A DNA stretch of 64,000 bases from assembly GCA_913060865.1 (NCBI GenBank), contig CAJXTU010000004.1, positions 92,514 to 156,513 on the forward strand, in the 5' to 3' direction. Below are positions 40,963 to 49,191 of this stretch, in pieces (positions within the stretch are counted from its first letter, which is position 1; every line of letters starts with the position of its first letter). Under the pieces are notes generated by a model. It made no database searches, had not been told where the DNA came from, and saw only the letters and a program-made list of their open reading frames with translations. Source of the DNA: an uncultured Cycloclasticus sp. (lineage in GTDB: Bacteria > Pseudomonadota > Gammaproteobacteria > Methylococcales > Cycloclasticaceae). The position numbers and the translations under genes were made by a program.

Positions 40963-41997
40963 CTAAATATTATTTGATAAACCGAACTGATGAGCCAGCA
41001 TTTTATAGGAGGCTATGCGAGGTTTAAAGGAATGAGTCACATTAACAATCATTAATTCGTCAACAGCGTATAACTCGGCAATTTGCTCTAGCTGTGATTG
41101 GCATTGCTCAGGCGTGCCTGTGACCATCGTTGCTAAGGTTTCATCATAATAAGCCTGATCTGATAGCGACAATTGTTTTTTCTTATCCATCACCTCTTCC
41201 GGTGAGAAAAAAGTGTCTATCTTGCCATGACGAAAAGCTTGAACTTTCCAATAAGTATGACTACTAGCTATCAATTCTGCTTCCTCTTTTGAGTCCGCAC
41301 AAATGGCAGCAACCGCGATAATGGCTTCCGGTTTTTCGAGACTCCCACCTTGTTGAAAGGCATTACGATAGCGTTGAATAATTTCGGGGGGTCTATCGTG
41401 CGTTCCAATAAACAATGCCAATACAAAGCCAGCACCTAACACACCCGCCATTTCAGCACTACCATCACTGGAGCCCAGCATCCAAACTGGCGGCGCACCC
41501 ACATCAGTTGGCACCACGATTGCCTGACTATAAGGATGATCAGCAGGTAAGTTATTGCTCAAATATCCTATTAAATCTTTTGTCTGACTTGGATAATACT
41601 CAGAAGGAACAGTTTGTCTTGGTGCTGAAATAGCCGCCGATGAAACGGGGTGTCCACCAGGTGCTCGCCCCACGCCCAAATCAATACGGCCAGGATGAAA
41701 TGCCTCAAGCATTTTAAATGTTTCAGCCACTTTAAAGGCACTATAATGAGGCAACATCACACCACCACTACCGACACGAATTCGTTTCGTTGCATGTGCA
41801 ACATTACTCACCATCATTTCAGGACAAGGGCTTGCGTAACCCGGTGTACCATGATGCTCAGCTACCCAATAACGGTGGTAACCTACTTCATCACACGCCT
41901 TAGCTAACTCAATAGTTGAAAATAACCCACTAGATTCAGCTTGATTATCATGCACAGGGGATTGGTCGAGAACACTTAGTTTTAGGTTTTTCATCAT
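40963..41997 (-). CDS. Luciferase-like (LLM) flavin-dependent oxidoreductase
   Basis: A 344-residue TIM-barrel protein of the bacterial luciferase superfamily, closest in look to the YhbW/MsnO8 group (LSVLDQSPV near the start, YWVAEHHGTPGYASPCPE near 43-60, GSGGVMLPHYS near 77). The true start may be the second ATG. It lies between tmoE and dmpD on the same strand, nine bases before dmpD. Its substrate is unknown; position suggests an accessory oxidation of an aromatic or a ring-fission product. Confidence 0.85.
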   Translation of the reverse strand: MMKNLKLSVLDQSPVHDNQAESSGLFSTIELAKACDEVGYHRYWVAEHHGTPGYASPCPEMMVSNVAHATKRIRVGSGGVMLPHYSAFKVAETFKMLEAFHPGRIDLGVGRAPGGHPVSSAAISAPRQTVPSEYYPSQTKDLIGYLSNNLPADHPYSQAIVVPTDVGAPPVWMLGSSDGSAEMAGVLGAGFVLALFIGTHDRPPEIIQRYRNAFQQGGSLEKPEAIIAVAAICADSKEEAELIASSHTYWKVQAFRHGKIDTFFSPEEVMDKKKQLSLSDQAYYDETLATMVTGTPEQCQSQLEQIAELYAVDELMIVNVTHSFKPRIASYKMLAHQFGLSNNI

Positions 41998-42077
41998 ATA
42001 AAGAGTTAGTTAAAAAAGTCTTTATATTAAATTAGTTTGTATTAACAAGTCGATGATAGTTATCAAATAATACAAAT

Positions 42078-42107
42078 AAGCCGCTCAATAAAAAGATTGT
42101 GCGGCTT
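42078..42107. terminator. Hairpin between tmoE and the LLM gene
   Basis: AAGCCGC and GCGGCTT pair around a 16-base loop that itself can pair (CAAT/ATTG). On the plus strand it is followed by TTTAAAA; on the minus strand by TTATTTG. It lies just after tmoE and may act as a leaky terminator that lowers expression of the LLM and dmpD genes. Confidence 0.55.
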
Positions 42108-42129
42108 TTAAAAGAAAATGAGGTTTTGC

Positions 42130-43122
42130 CTATGCTAAGCCAAATAACTTTCGCACTGATATAACGTACGCCTTTGCATCTTCTGCGGCATCGGGTAAAT
42201 CAGTTAAAGCTGCACAATAAGCATCTATTGCTTTATCAGCGAGCGGCTGCCATTTGTCGACCCAGCCTTGGATAATGGATGTATTTGCGTCATTACTCAT
42301 AGCAAACTCCATTAAAGACTTAGTTTGACGCTGATGCCTTTCTGCATCACGCATTTGTGCATCGTTCAATAATGATAATAAGGTATCCGCATTTTCAGCG
42401 CCTGCTAAGCCTAATTGTTTTTGTACCGCCGCTGAAACGGCGGGCTTTAATATAACATTCAAAACAACAGTAGCTTCAGCCCAATCCCAAGTGACTAATG
42501 CTTTTTCAGCAAGTTCTCTGAACCCTTGCCATGCAGGATCTTTTTCCCAGTGTTCGCGTTCATTTTCACCTAAACCAACGTCAGGCCATGTTTTTGCAAG
42601 CTCACAGGTACGATAAGCACTATGAGTTACCCAACGAAGGTGATCAGCAGATTGATACGTACCTAAGTTTGAGATGGTACTAGCAGGTGATATTTGATGC
42701 AGGTAGGCAGCGCACATTTGTAATGCATGGTACAAATAGCGAGAGGGCGTGTACAAACGAGCTAAATCTGCCGCCCATTCCTTACTAATCATTTGATCGT
42801 TGCCACGCTCACTAAACTGGTTAAGCAATCCTGTTACGTAGGCTTCTTGGCCTTCTTGAAGGATATTATACGTTCTATAGACTAATTGTTCTGGGTCCCT
42901 GAACGCATCCCAGTTGTCATGCTTTAACGGACTGTTATTTCGGTACGTTATGTACCAATCATTCATTTTTGCATCTTGCCCTACTTCAAACGGTTTTTCT
43001 TTATTATTTGTATGAAAGTGTAGGTTAGTAGTAACGATCTCATATTCACTAGGTCTTTTTCTTTGCTTAGAAAGGTGTGACCACGTTTTTAACGGTTTTA
43101 ATGTTTGTGCTGAATCACTCAT
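42130..43122 (-). CDS. tmoE: Toluene-4-monooxygenase-type hydroxylase beta subunit
   Basis: A 330-residue ferritin-like subunit without its own diiron site. It builds the (alpha-beta-gamma)2 hydroxylase with TmoA and TmoB. The motif THSAYRTCELAKTWPD near 173-188 and the N-terminal LKTWSHLSKQRKRPSEYE are typical of TmoE/TouE. It is the last tmo gene. No reductase (tmoF) follows. Confidence 0.94.
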   Translation of the reverse strand: MSDSAQTLKPLKTWSHLSKQRKRPSEYEIVTTNLHFHTNNKEKPFEVGQDAKMNDWYITYRNNSPLKHDNWDAFRDPEQLVYRTYNILQEGQEAYVTGLLNQFSERGNDQMISKEWAADLARLYTPSRYLYHALQMCAAYLHQISPASTISNLGTYQSADHLRWVTHSAYRTCELAKTWPDVGLGENEREHWEKDPAWQGFRELAEKALVTWDWAEATVVLNVILKPAVSAAVQKQLGLAGAENADTLLSLLNDAQMRDAERHQRQTKSLMEFAMSNDANTSIIQGWVDKWQPLADKAIDAYCAALTDLPDAAEDAKAYVISVRKLFGLA

Positions 43123-43140
43123 AATATTTCCTTCTTAAAG

Positions 43141-43449
43141 TTATAACGTTTTTTCAAAGTAAAAACGAATTTGTTCAGGCGTTACCTCAATTTGACCAGC
43201 CATCGAGCCTAAATGGATTTCAATTTCATTCATTTGAAAATCACGACCTAACGCTTCTTCCATTGATTCTCTTGTGATAATCAACTCTTGCTCTGCTGAA
43301 ATACGAATGTAAGCACCCTTATCGACAACAGTAATTTCTTTATCAGGGTTATCCCACTCAGCTGCCTCTATCGCTGCTTGAGCAACATCGCCGCCATTAA
43401 ATACTGGGCCCACTTTATTTTGTTTAAATGCATCTTTTAAGTTTGACAT
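43141..43449 (-). CDS. tmoD: Toluene-4-monooxygenase-type effector protein
   Basis: A 102-residue cofactorless coupling protein that docks on TmoA and tunes turnover and regiospecificity. VGPVFNGGDVAQAAIEAAEWDNP near residues 13-34 and the YIRISAEQELIITRESMEEALGR block match the TmoD/MmoB-like family. It lies between tmoC and tmoE in the standard order. Confidence 0.95.
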   Translation of the reverse strand: MSNLKDAFKQNKVGPVFNGGDVAQAAIEAAEWDNPDKEITVVDKGAYIRISAEQELIITRESMEEALGRDFQMNEIEIHLGSMAGQIEVTPEQIRFYFEKTL

Positions 43450-43491
43450 ATCAACTCTCTTTTAATTTATTCTCAAGGGTATAAGCCTTGC

Positions 43492-43830
43492 TTATGAATG
43501 AGCAGTAAATGGCTCAATGCCATCAATATCCACTAAGACATCTTCGCCTTCAATCTTCAGTGGGTATTCTGCAATCTTACAATCTGTAGGGTTTAAGCCT
43601 TTACCGTTGTTAGTATCAAACTGCCATAAATGTGCTTTACACGTCAGCACTTTGCCATCAAATTCACCTTCTACTAATTCAATTTCCTGATGTGGGCAAA
43701 TAGCTTGAAACGCTTTCAAATCACCCCCGTCTACACCTAAAACTAAAACAGATGTACCGTTTGCCGTATCAAAACAATCCATATCCCCTTCCCAAACATC
43801 ATCTAATGTACAAACCTTTTCAAATGCCAT
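43492..43830 (-). CDS. tmoC: Toluene-4-monooxygenase-type Rieske ferredoxin
   Basis: A 112-residue Rieske 2Fe-2S protein that carries electrons to the diiron hydroxylase. The ligands are C45/H47 (CPH) and C64/H67 (CKAH), at the same positions as I recall for the Pseudomonas mendocina protein. It follows tmoB in the operon. Confidence 0.96.
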   Translation of the reverse strand: MAFEKVCTLDDVWEGDMDCFDTANGTSVLVLGVDGGDLKAFQAICPHQEIELVEGEFDGKVLTCKAHLWQFDTNNGKGLNPTDCKIAEYPLKIEGEDVLVDIDGIEPFTAHS

Positions 43831-43847
43831 TATTTATTCTCCTAGCC

Positions 43848-44108
43848 TTATTGATCTGCAAAAATGATATCTATCGTTTCGGTTGGTCTCCAGCCAGCTT
43901 CAGACACCTTCATATCACGTGGTAAACTCTCAGTCGCTTGATGCACCCTTACCCGCATAATTTTATCGGGTTGTGGTGCTACGCGGCGGCCAACTGAATG
44001 GTAGGCGCATTTTTCAGCCACCTGATCCATTGTGTCATCGGTATCAACAGGGATTAATTGCAATACAAAATCACCCTCAAAATTTGAACTTATCGGAAAT
44101 ACAGCCAT
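43848..44108 (-). CDS. tmoB: Toluene-4-monooxygenase-type hydroxylase gamma subunit
   Basis: An 86-residue ubiquitin-fold subunit of the hydroxylase. MAVFPISSNFEGDFVLQLIPVDTDDTMDQVAEKCAYHSVGRRV matches the TmoB family closely from the first residue. It lies between tmoA and tmoC; a 110-base gap after tmoA contains a short hairpin-prone stretch. Confidence 0.95.
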   Translation of the reverse strand: MAVFPISSNFEGDFVLQLIPVDTDDTMDQVAEKCAYHSVGRRVAPQPDKIMRVRVHQATESLPRDMKVSEAGWRPTETIDIIFADQ

Positions 44109-44219
44109 TTTTTTCTCCTTTCTAATACCCCGCCTCTCAGCGGGGAGTCTTTTTTATTGACCTAAGCGGTCTAAATATCGCTGAATTGGAAGCATAAAAC
44201 TTCCTAACTTAACTATTCG

Positions 44220-45716
44220 TTAAGCGACTTCAGCCTGTTTTTTAAACGCTTGCGCCCACGCGTAATCATGTGCATCTTTACCCATTTCACCCGGACCTAA
44301 ACCCATGTACGTCAATGCACCGGGTAAATCAGCTGGTTGTATATCACCCGCTAAAAAGTGATCAATAAGATTTTGATGCTCTTTATACCTTTCTGGGTCT
44401 TGCTCGAAACACCAACGATCAGCTTCAGATCCAAAGTGATACAAGCGACCTTCAAACTCCAACTGGTAATCTTTCACATCCCAACCACTCCCCGGTGTAC
44501 CTACAATAGGCAACTGACACATGTTACAAACATACGGAAGTGTTTCTGGTAGCGTTAAATCTTCGCGACCATTATTTATATTGTCCGTAATAACATCCCA
44601 ACATTTACCCCATGTGTCATTCCAACCTGGGTATTTTTCTTCTAACCATTCACGATCTTCAGGTGATGCACCTGCTGCAGGGTTCCACCATACCGTCGGA
44701 CGCCAATACCAAACACCTAAATGCATACCGTGGTGAGTCACGTCCAGATCGTTTGTTAAATCTTCCCAGAACCATGGCGCATCTAGCCCCAAATCAGCTA
44801 ACTGACGTTCAAATTGGATAATGATCCACTCAACCATGAATTCTTTAAATGACTGGGATCTATGCTCAAGGGGTGTGTAGTAATCCATAATTGGCCCCGT
44901 TAACACAGAAAACAATTTCCATGCACGCCAAATAGAAACATCTACTAATTTCTGCGCTTCTTCTTTATGCCCGTTTGCAATTAATATTTTTAACGAAGGC
45001 CCACCTTGTTGAGCGTGGCGGGCTTCATCTGTTTGAACACTAGAGATTAAACTCGCAAATGTGTGATCACCTGCCTCTGATGCGTCGGCCGCTAACCCCA
45101 AGAATTGCATATTGGTAAAGCCTGTTTCAAAACCAAATGTCAGCATAATTGAAACAGCAATTGCATCACGAGTTAGCATAATGTCATCAAAGAACGAACG
45201 AGCAGCAACAGATGCCCAATCATTCGTATGCATTGCTTTATGCGCCCAATCCCATTGATGGCTACGTTTAATGTTTGCGTGTGGGAAAAACAATTGAATT
45301 TGCCCATGGCGGTTTTCATCTAAAGTTCCAAATGTCGCCATATTACGATTACCCGGCGCCTTAGAGAAACGAGCCATACGGGCTTCTGCTAAACTTGCCG
45401 CATATTCATTCACAGCAATGGCGCCGTAATGTGCAATCATCGTTGAAATCCAACCTGGATCAGCGCGATCAACATAAGCATCGCGTTCTAGCGCTGCTTT
45501 AACTGAATAAGCACCTGCGTCTTTTTCACGTTGTATAGCGACATATTCAGGGTATGAAACTTTATATGGCTCATCATAAGTTTCCCATGCTTCAATGGGA
45601 ATGCCACGAGAACCACTCATCTCCTCTGGAAATATTTCATCTTCAGACACATAACTATAAGTCCAGTTAGTAGCACGTGTTAAGTCATACCATTCTGCTC
45701 TGGGTATTTGATACAT
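44220..45716 (-). CDS. tmoA: Toluene-4-monooxygenase-type hydroxylase alpha subunit
   Basis: A 498-residue diiron oxygenase subunit that hydroxylates aromatic rings. All iron ligands are in place: E104, E134/H137 (DENRH), E197 and E231/H234 (DEARH). Active-site lining residues I100, A107, Q141, T201 and F205 also match those I recall for TmoA of P. mendocina, but residue 103 is Asn where that enzyme has Gly. A C-terminal YHS-like segment (CNMCQLPIVG ... YHFGSEADRWCFEQDPERY) is kept. AGGAGA precedes the ATG. First gene of tmoABCDE. Confidence 0.97.
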   Translation of the reverse strand: MYQIPRAEWYDLTRATNWTYSYVSEDEIFPEEMSGSRGIPIEAWETYDEPYKVSYPEYVAIQREKDAGAYSVKAALERDAYVDRADPGWISTMIAHYGAIAVNEYAASLAEARMARFSKAPGNRNMATFGTLDENRHGQIQLFFPHANIKRSHQWDWAHKAMHTNDWASVAARSFFDDIMLTRDAIAVSIMLTFGFETGFTNMQFLGLAADASEAGDHTFASLISSVQTDEARHAQQGGPSLKILIANGHKEEAQKLVDVSIWRAWKLFSVLTGPIMDYYTPLEHRSQSFKEFMVEWIIIQFERQLADLGLDAPWFWEDLTNDLDVTHHGMHLGVWYWRPTVWWNPAAGASPEDREWLEEKYPGWNDTWGKCWDVITDNINNGREDLTLPETLPYVCNMCQLPIVGTPGSGWDVKDYQLEFEGRLYHFGSEADRWCFEQDPERYKEHQNLIDHFLAGDIQPADLPGALTYMGLGPGEMGKDAHDYAWAQAFKKQAEVA

Positions 45717-45796
45717 CCGCTTCTCCTAATTTATTGTTAGCGCTTTACCTCAGCACCTAGTCATTAACATTATTAAATCCTGTTTATAATATGTTT

Positions 45797-45811
45797 GCAT
45801 AATACATGCCA
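45797..45811 (-). promoter_or_regulatory. Candidate sigma-54 promoter of the tmo operon
   Basis: The minus strand reads TGGCATGTATTATGC, with GG and GC separated by exactly 10 bases as required for -24/-12 elements. The -24 half is TGGCAT; the -12 half is ATGC where consensus is TTGC. Transcription would start near 45786, leaving a leader of about 70 bases before tmoA. Confidence 0.6.
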
Positions 45812-45871
45812 AAACGTAGAGCCTTGTCATGCATGCATTTTGTTACTTTGGTGATTCTCGATTGATAATAA

Positions 45872-45889
45872 AATGATAGGAATTTCATT
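45872..45889 (-). promoter_or_regulatory. Putative activator-binding palindrome upstream of tmo
   Basis: The minus strand reads AATGAAATTCCTATCATT, an imperfect palindrome 75-90 bases upstream of the tmo -12 element. It matches the one upstream of dmpK at 16 of 18 positions in the same orientation, so both may bind the same NtrC-type activator. Confidence 0.6.
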
Positions 45890-45951
45890 ATTTGATAAAC
45901 AACCAATCGTTGACATTAATATGATTAGTTTCACATTCACTTATATCGGGG

Positions 45952-45988
45952 CAAAAAAAAGCCCTAGTCAACTGTTGTTGCTAGAGCC
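45952..45988 (-). terminator. Rho-independent terminator after the unassigned cassette
   Basis: On the minus strand GCTCTAG pairs with CTAGGGC (one G-U) around a 13-base loop and is followed by eight T. It lies about 55 bases after the stop of the PanE-like gene and just upstream of the tmo control region, so the two units are transcriptionally separate. Confidence 0.85.
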
Positions 45989-46041
45989 ATTAAGGATTAC
46001 CAGTAATCCATTATTTTTTAATGGATTTACTCCATTTTCTT

Positions 46042-47058
46042 TTATCTATTACTATCAATTGTTTTAATAACACGATATGCACCGTGAAAAGTAGGGATAG
46101 CAACATTATTTTCTTTTGCCGCTTCAATTAACGGTAAAAATATGGCATCTGCCTCTGTTACTTTTCCATTAATCAAGTCTTCGTGCATGGACGTTCTAAT
46201 ACCTCTAGGTAGCGACTTCATATGCTCCCCAAGATCAAGGCATACTTGAACCGCTTCTTCAAATGTAGACTCATCCAAGACTTTAAGAAAGGAAAAGGGT
46301 GCATAAAAATCCTGCGGCGTGTAACCCTTTGACTTATAAATATCAATAAGCTCTTTGGCAATCACCACATAATGCTCCGCCCCTTCACGTACTGAAATTC
46401 CATCAGCATAGTCCAGGGCAGGAATGGCGCTTAGCGTACTGGCAGCCCACGCAGATGCACCTGACACTTGAGTCGCTTTTTCCCATAACACATGATTAAT
46501 ATCCTCAACCGACTCTGACTTTAAATTAGCCCCTGTAAATGCTTTAGCTAAGGTTTCAGTTCGCTCAGTACTACCACCGCTTAACTCACCAAAAAAAGCC
46601 GTGGTAGGTGCCGTTACGTGATTATTTACTTTTCCAGGCTCCAATAAAGTACCGCCTTCAATAATTGAGCCTCCAATTACCTTTTGTTCGCCAAAGCGCT
46701 CAATTAAAAGTGCTTCTTTACCCACACCATTTTGCATCGTTAAAGCGCACTGAATCTGATCGACTAACACAGCGGCATCTTCTAAAGCAGCCGGCGCGTC
46801 CTTCGCTTTGGTTAACAAAATGTAATAATCGATAACGCCCTCAACTTGATCAGGCATTGTTACGGCACGCAAATTATCTTTAATCAACATATCACCTAAA
46901 CGACCAACCACTTGAAGGCCGTTTTGATTAATGGCATCTGCATGCGCTTGCCGACTAATCAATGTAACCTGATGCCCCGATTTAGCTAAATAACCGCCTA
47001 TCACAGACCCTAATCCGCCTGCGCCATGGATACATATATGCAATGGTTTCTTCATCAT
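46042..47058 (-). CDS. PanE-like 2-oxoacid reductase (unassigned cassette)
   Basis: I start this at the internal ATG pair near 47055-47058 (MMKKPLHICIHGAGGLGS), giving about 338 residues, because the longer ORF overlaps the aldolase-like gene and the Rossmann fold should begin close to the N-terminus. GAGGLGSVIGGYL is the NADP-binding loop. The conserved ENGVG-type motif appears as MQNGVGKEALL. It belongs to the ketopantoate reductase superfamily but differs strongly from the panE copy at 39.1 kb. With its two upstream partners it may reduce a 2-oxo acid made in the same pathway. Confidence 0.82.
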   Translation of the reverse strand: MMKKPLHICIHGAGGLGSVIGGYLAKSGHQVTLISRQAHADAINQNGLQVVGRLGDMLIKDNLRAVTMPDQVEGVIDYYILLTKAKDAPAALEDAAVLVDQIQCALTMQNGVGKEALLIERFGEQKVIGGSIIEGGTLLEPGKVNNHVTAPTTAFFGELSGGSTERTETLAKAFTGANLKSESVEDINHVLWEKATQVSGASAWAASTLSAIPALDYADGISVREGAEHYVVIAKELIDIYKSKGYTPQDFYAPFSFLKVLDESTFEEAVQVCLDLGEHMKSLPRGIRTSMHEDLINGKVTEADAIFLPLIEAAKENNVAIPTFHGAYRVIKTIDSNR

Positions 47059-47060
47059 CT

Positions 47061-48023
47061 TTAACTTACACCTAACTCTTTTAGTGTTGACTGAATACGT
47101 GCTTTTAATGCAGGTGTGCATTGCTCAATAGGGGGGCGGATAGGCCCTGCTTTCAAGCCAATCGCATCAAACCATGCTTTCATGCTGGCTAAGGCACTGG
47201 CATAGGTAAATGTTTGCACTACATCCCAGATAAAGACTTCATTATAAAACTCGCGAATATCGTTAAGCTGCTCACTCACTTTATAGGCCTCTTCCCACTT
47301 ACCTGCTGCCGACAATGCCATGTAATCTTTAACGATATGACGTTTTTTTCCATATAGAATATAAGAGAGCTCACCAAAAACAACTTGCCCTCCTTTTCTT
47401 AAATCATCACAAAAAACGGCTTCAAATGGATCAGCCACGATAAAGTCTGGGCGAATAATGCTACGTATTTTCAACGTTTCTACTCGATTCATAACACCCT
47501 GTTTTGTTCCCACCACAGTATCAAGGTCGGCCAAACGCTGCATTAAGTCCCAGCCCAATACTTTCCCAGACACAGGCGTTCTGTATAAAACAACGGCCAA
47601 ATCTGAGCTATCAGTAATAAATTTAAACCAGTTATACACTTCATCATCGCTTTTAAGCTGAACAACAGGATTGATAACTTCCACACCGTCATAACCTAGT
47701 ACTTCCAAGCGCTTCATCTTTTCAATGGTTTGATACGCACTGGGGTCTAATAATATTGAAAATAATGGGATGCGCCCGTTGACCGCTTCGGCCACCACTT
47801 CATGGTAGCGATACCATTCATCTAACGTGGCGTTCCAACATTCGGCAATAAACCCCCCCACAACCAAGCCATCCACACCCATTTCAATGAACGCTTCGAT
47901 GTTCTCACGAATGCCTTCTTCATCAAACGTAAAATCATCATTCATCGGTGAAATAGGACACATAAATAAGCCCTTTATATGCTCATTCGCCCATTCTTTC
48001 GCTGTTTCTCTTGTGTAATCCAT
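47061..48023 (-). CDS. DapA/NahE-family lyase or aldolase (unassigned cassette)
   Basis: A 320-residue TIM-barrel protein of the dihydrodipicolinate synthase superfamily. The Schiff-base Lys is K174 (VVGTKQG) and the partner Tyr is Y147 (VVLYRTP). The usual GGTTGE phosphate/carboxylate loop is replaced by GGFIAECWNATLDEW. That loop and the C-terminal LKAGPIRPP resemble NahE/PhnE-type hydratase-aldolases from aromatic pathways, as far as I recall them. It is probably not the lysine biosynthesis enzyme. It is 2 bases upstream of the PanE-like gene. Confidence 0.8.
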   Translation of the reverse strand: MDYTRETAKEWANEHIKGLFMCPISPMNDDFTFDEEGIRENIEAFIEMGVDGLVVGGFIAECWNATLDEWYRYHEVVAEAVNGRIPLFSILLDPSAYQTIEKMKRLEVLGYDGVEVINPVVQLKSDDEVYNWFKFITDSSDLAVVLYRTPVSGKVLGWDLMQRLADLDTVVGTKQGVMNRVETLKIRSIIRPDFIVADPFEAVFCDDLRKGGQVVFGELSYILYGKKRHIVKDYMALSAAGKWEEAYKVSEQLNDIREFYNEVFIWDVVQTFTYASALASMKAWFDAIGLKAGPIRPPIEQCTPALKARIQSTLKELGVS

Positions 48024-48058
48024 CGTTTTCTCCTATTAAGTATCTATTATTTGTTCTT

Positions 48059-49117
48059 TTATAGTGCTCTCACAATAGCTGCTGCTAATGATTCTGTTGT
48101 CGCGTTACCGCCCATATCAGGGGTAAGGCTATCTTTACTTTGTAATACCTGCTCTATTGCTTTCACAATTCTATCGGCCGCTTCCTGCTCACCTAAATGC
48201 TCTAACATCATAGCGCCTGACCATATTTGACCAATCGGATTTGCAATACCTTTACCGGCAATATCGGGTGCTGAGCCATGAACTGGCTCAAACATGGACG
48301 GGTAATCTCCTTCTGGGTTGATATTTGCCGAGGGCGCGATACCAATAGTGCCTGCTATAGCGGGGCCTAAATCAGATAAAATATCGCCGAATAGATTGCT
48401 GCCGACGACCACATCAAACCAGTCAGGATGCAAGACAAAGTTTGCGGCTAAAATATCAATATGATATTGGTCAACATGAATATCGGGGTACTGTTTAGAC
48501 AAGTCTGCAAAACGCTCATCCCAAAAGGGCATGGTATGCAAAACACCGTTAGACTTTGTTGCTGAGGTTAGGTGCTTTTTATCACGCGTCATCGCCAGCT
48601 CGAACGCATACTTCATAACACGGTCAACACCACGACGAGTAAACACATCTGTTTTCACCACCGTTTCAAAAGGTGTTCCTTCATTTTGTCGACCACCAAT
48701 TGAGGAGTACTCGCCTTCACTGTTTTCTCGCACCACATAAAAATCAATATCTTCCGCTGTACGACCCGCTAAAGGAGAACTAACCCCTTTTAGTAAGCGA
48801 ATAGGCCGTAAATTAATATATTGATCAAACGAACGTCGAATAGGAATGAGTAGGCCCCATAAAGAAATATGGTCGGGAACGCCTGGAAAACCGACCGCGC
48901 CCAAGTAAATGGCATCCGAATCCTTCAACAGTTCTATGCCATCATCAGGCATCATTTTGCCTGTTGCATGATAGGTTTCGCAGCTCCAAGGGTACTCCGT
49001 AAGGCTCAACTTAAAACCGTGGTCATCCGCCACTTTTTGCAACACACTCAGACCCGCAGGCATCACTTCCTTGCCTATTCCATCGCCAGGAATAACGGCA
49101 ACCTCATATCGTTTCAA
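48059..49117 (-). CDS. Tartrate/D-malate dehydrogenase family (TtuC/DmlA-like)
   Basis: A 352-residue beta-decarboxylating dehydrogenase of the isocitrate/isopropylmalate family. The N-terminus (VAVIPGDGIGKEVMPAGLSVLQ), VPDHISLWGLLIPIRRSFDQYINLRPIRL and VRENSEGEYSSIGGR are those of the tartrate/D-malate group, not LeuB. The catalytic Lys is in LTSATKSNGVLH. It acts on a 2-hydroxy dicarboxylate with NAD+ to give a 2-oxo acid and CO2. It is first of the three-gene minus-strand cassette. Confidence 0.88.
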   Translation of the reverse strand: MKRYEVAVIPGDGIGKEVMPAGLSVLQKVADDHGFKLSLTEYPWSCETYHATGKMMPDDGIELLKDSDAIYLGAVGFPGVPDHISLWGLLIPIRRSFDQYINLRPIRLLKGVSSPLAGRTAEDIDFYVVRENSEGEYSSIGGRQNEGTPFETVVKTDVFTRRGVDRVMKYAFELAMTRDKKHLTSATKSNGVLHTMPFWDERFADLSKQYPDIHVDQYHIDILAANFVLHPDWFDVVVGSNLFGDILSDLGPAIAGTIGIAPSANINPEGDYPSMFEPVHGSAPDIAGKGIANPIGQIWSGAMMLEHLGEQEAADRIVKAIEQVLQSKDSLTPDMGGNATTESLAAAIVRAL

Positions 49118-49191
49118 AATCTCTCCTTGCTTGTCTACTTTTTTTGTTTATATTATTAACGTCTTATATTTAATAAATCAATAAAAATATC

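Noticed and set aside
42058-42072. TTATCAAATAAT as a third activator site
   Set aside because: It matches only a flank of the tmo palindrome, is AT-rich, and no sigma-54-like element lies between it and the LLM gene.
45873-46067. Plus-strand ORF of 64 residues
   Set aside because: It lies over the tmo palindrome and the terminator, is AT-rich and matches no family; the regulatory reading explains the region better.
47059-47121. Track start of the PanE-like protein
   Set aside because: It overlaps the lyase gene and puts about 22 odd residues before the Rossmann loop.
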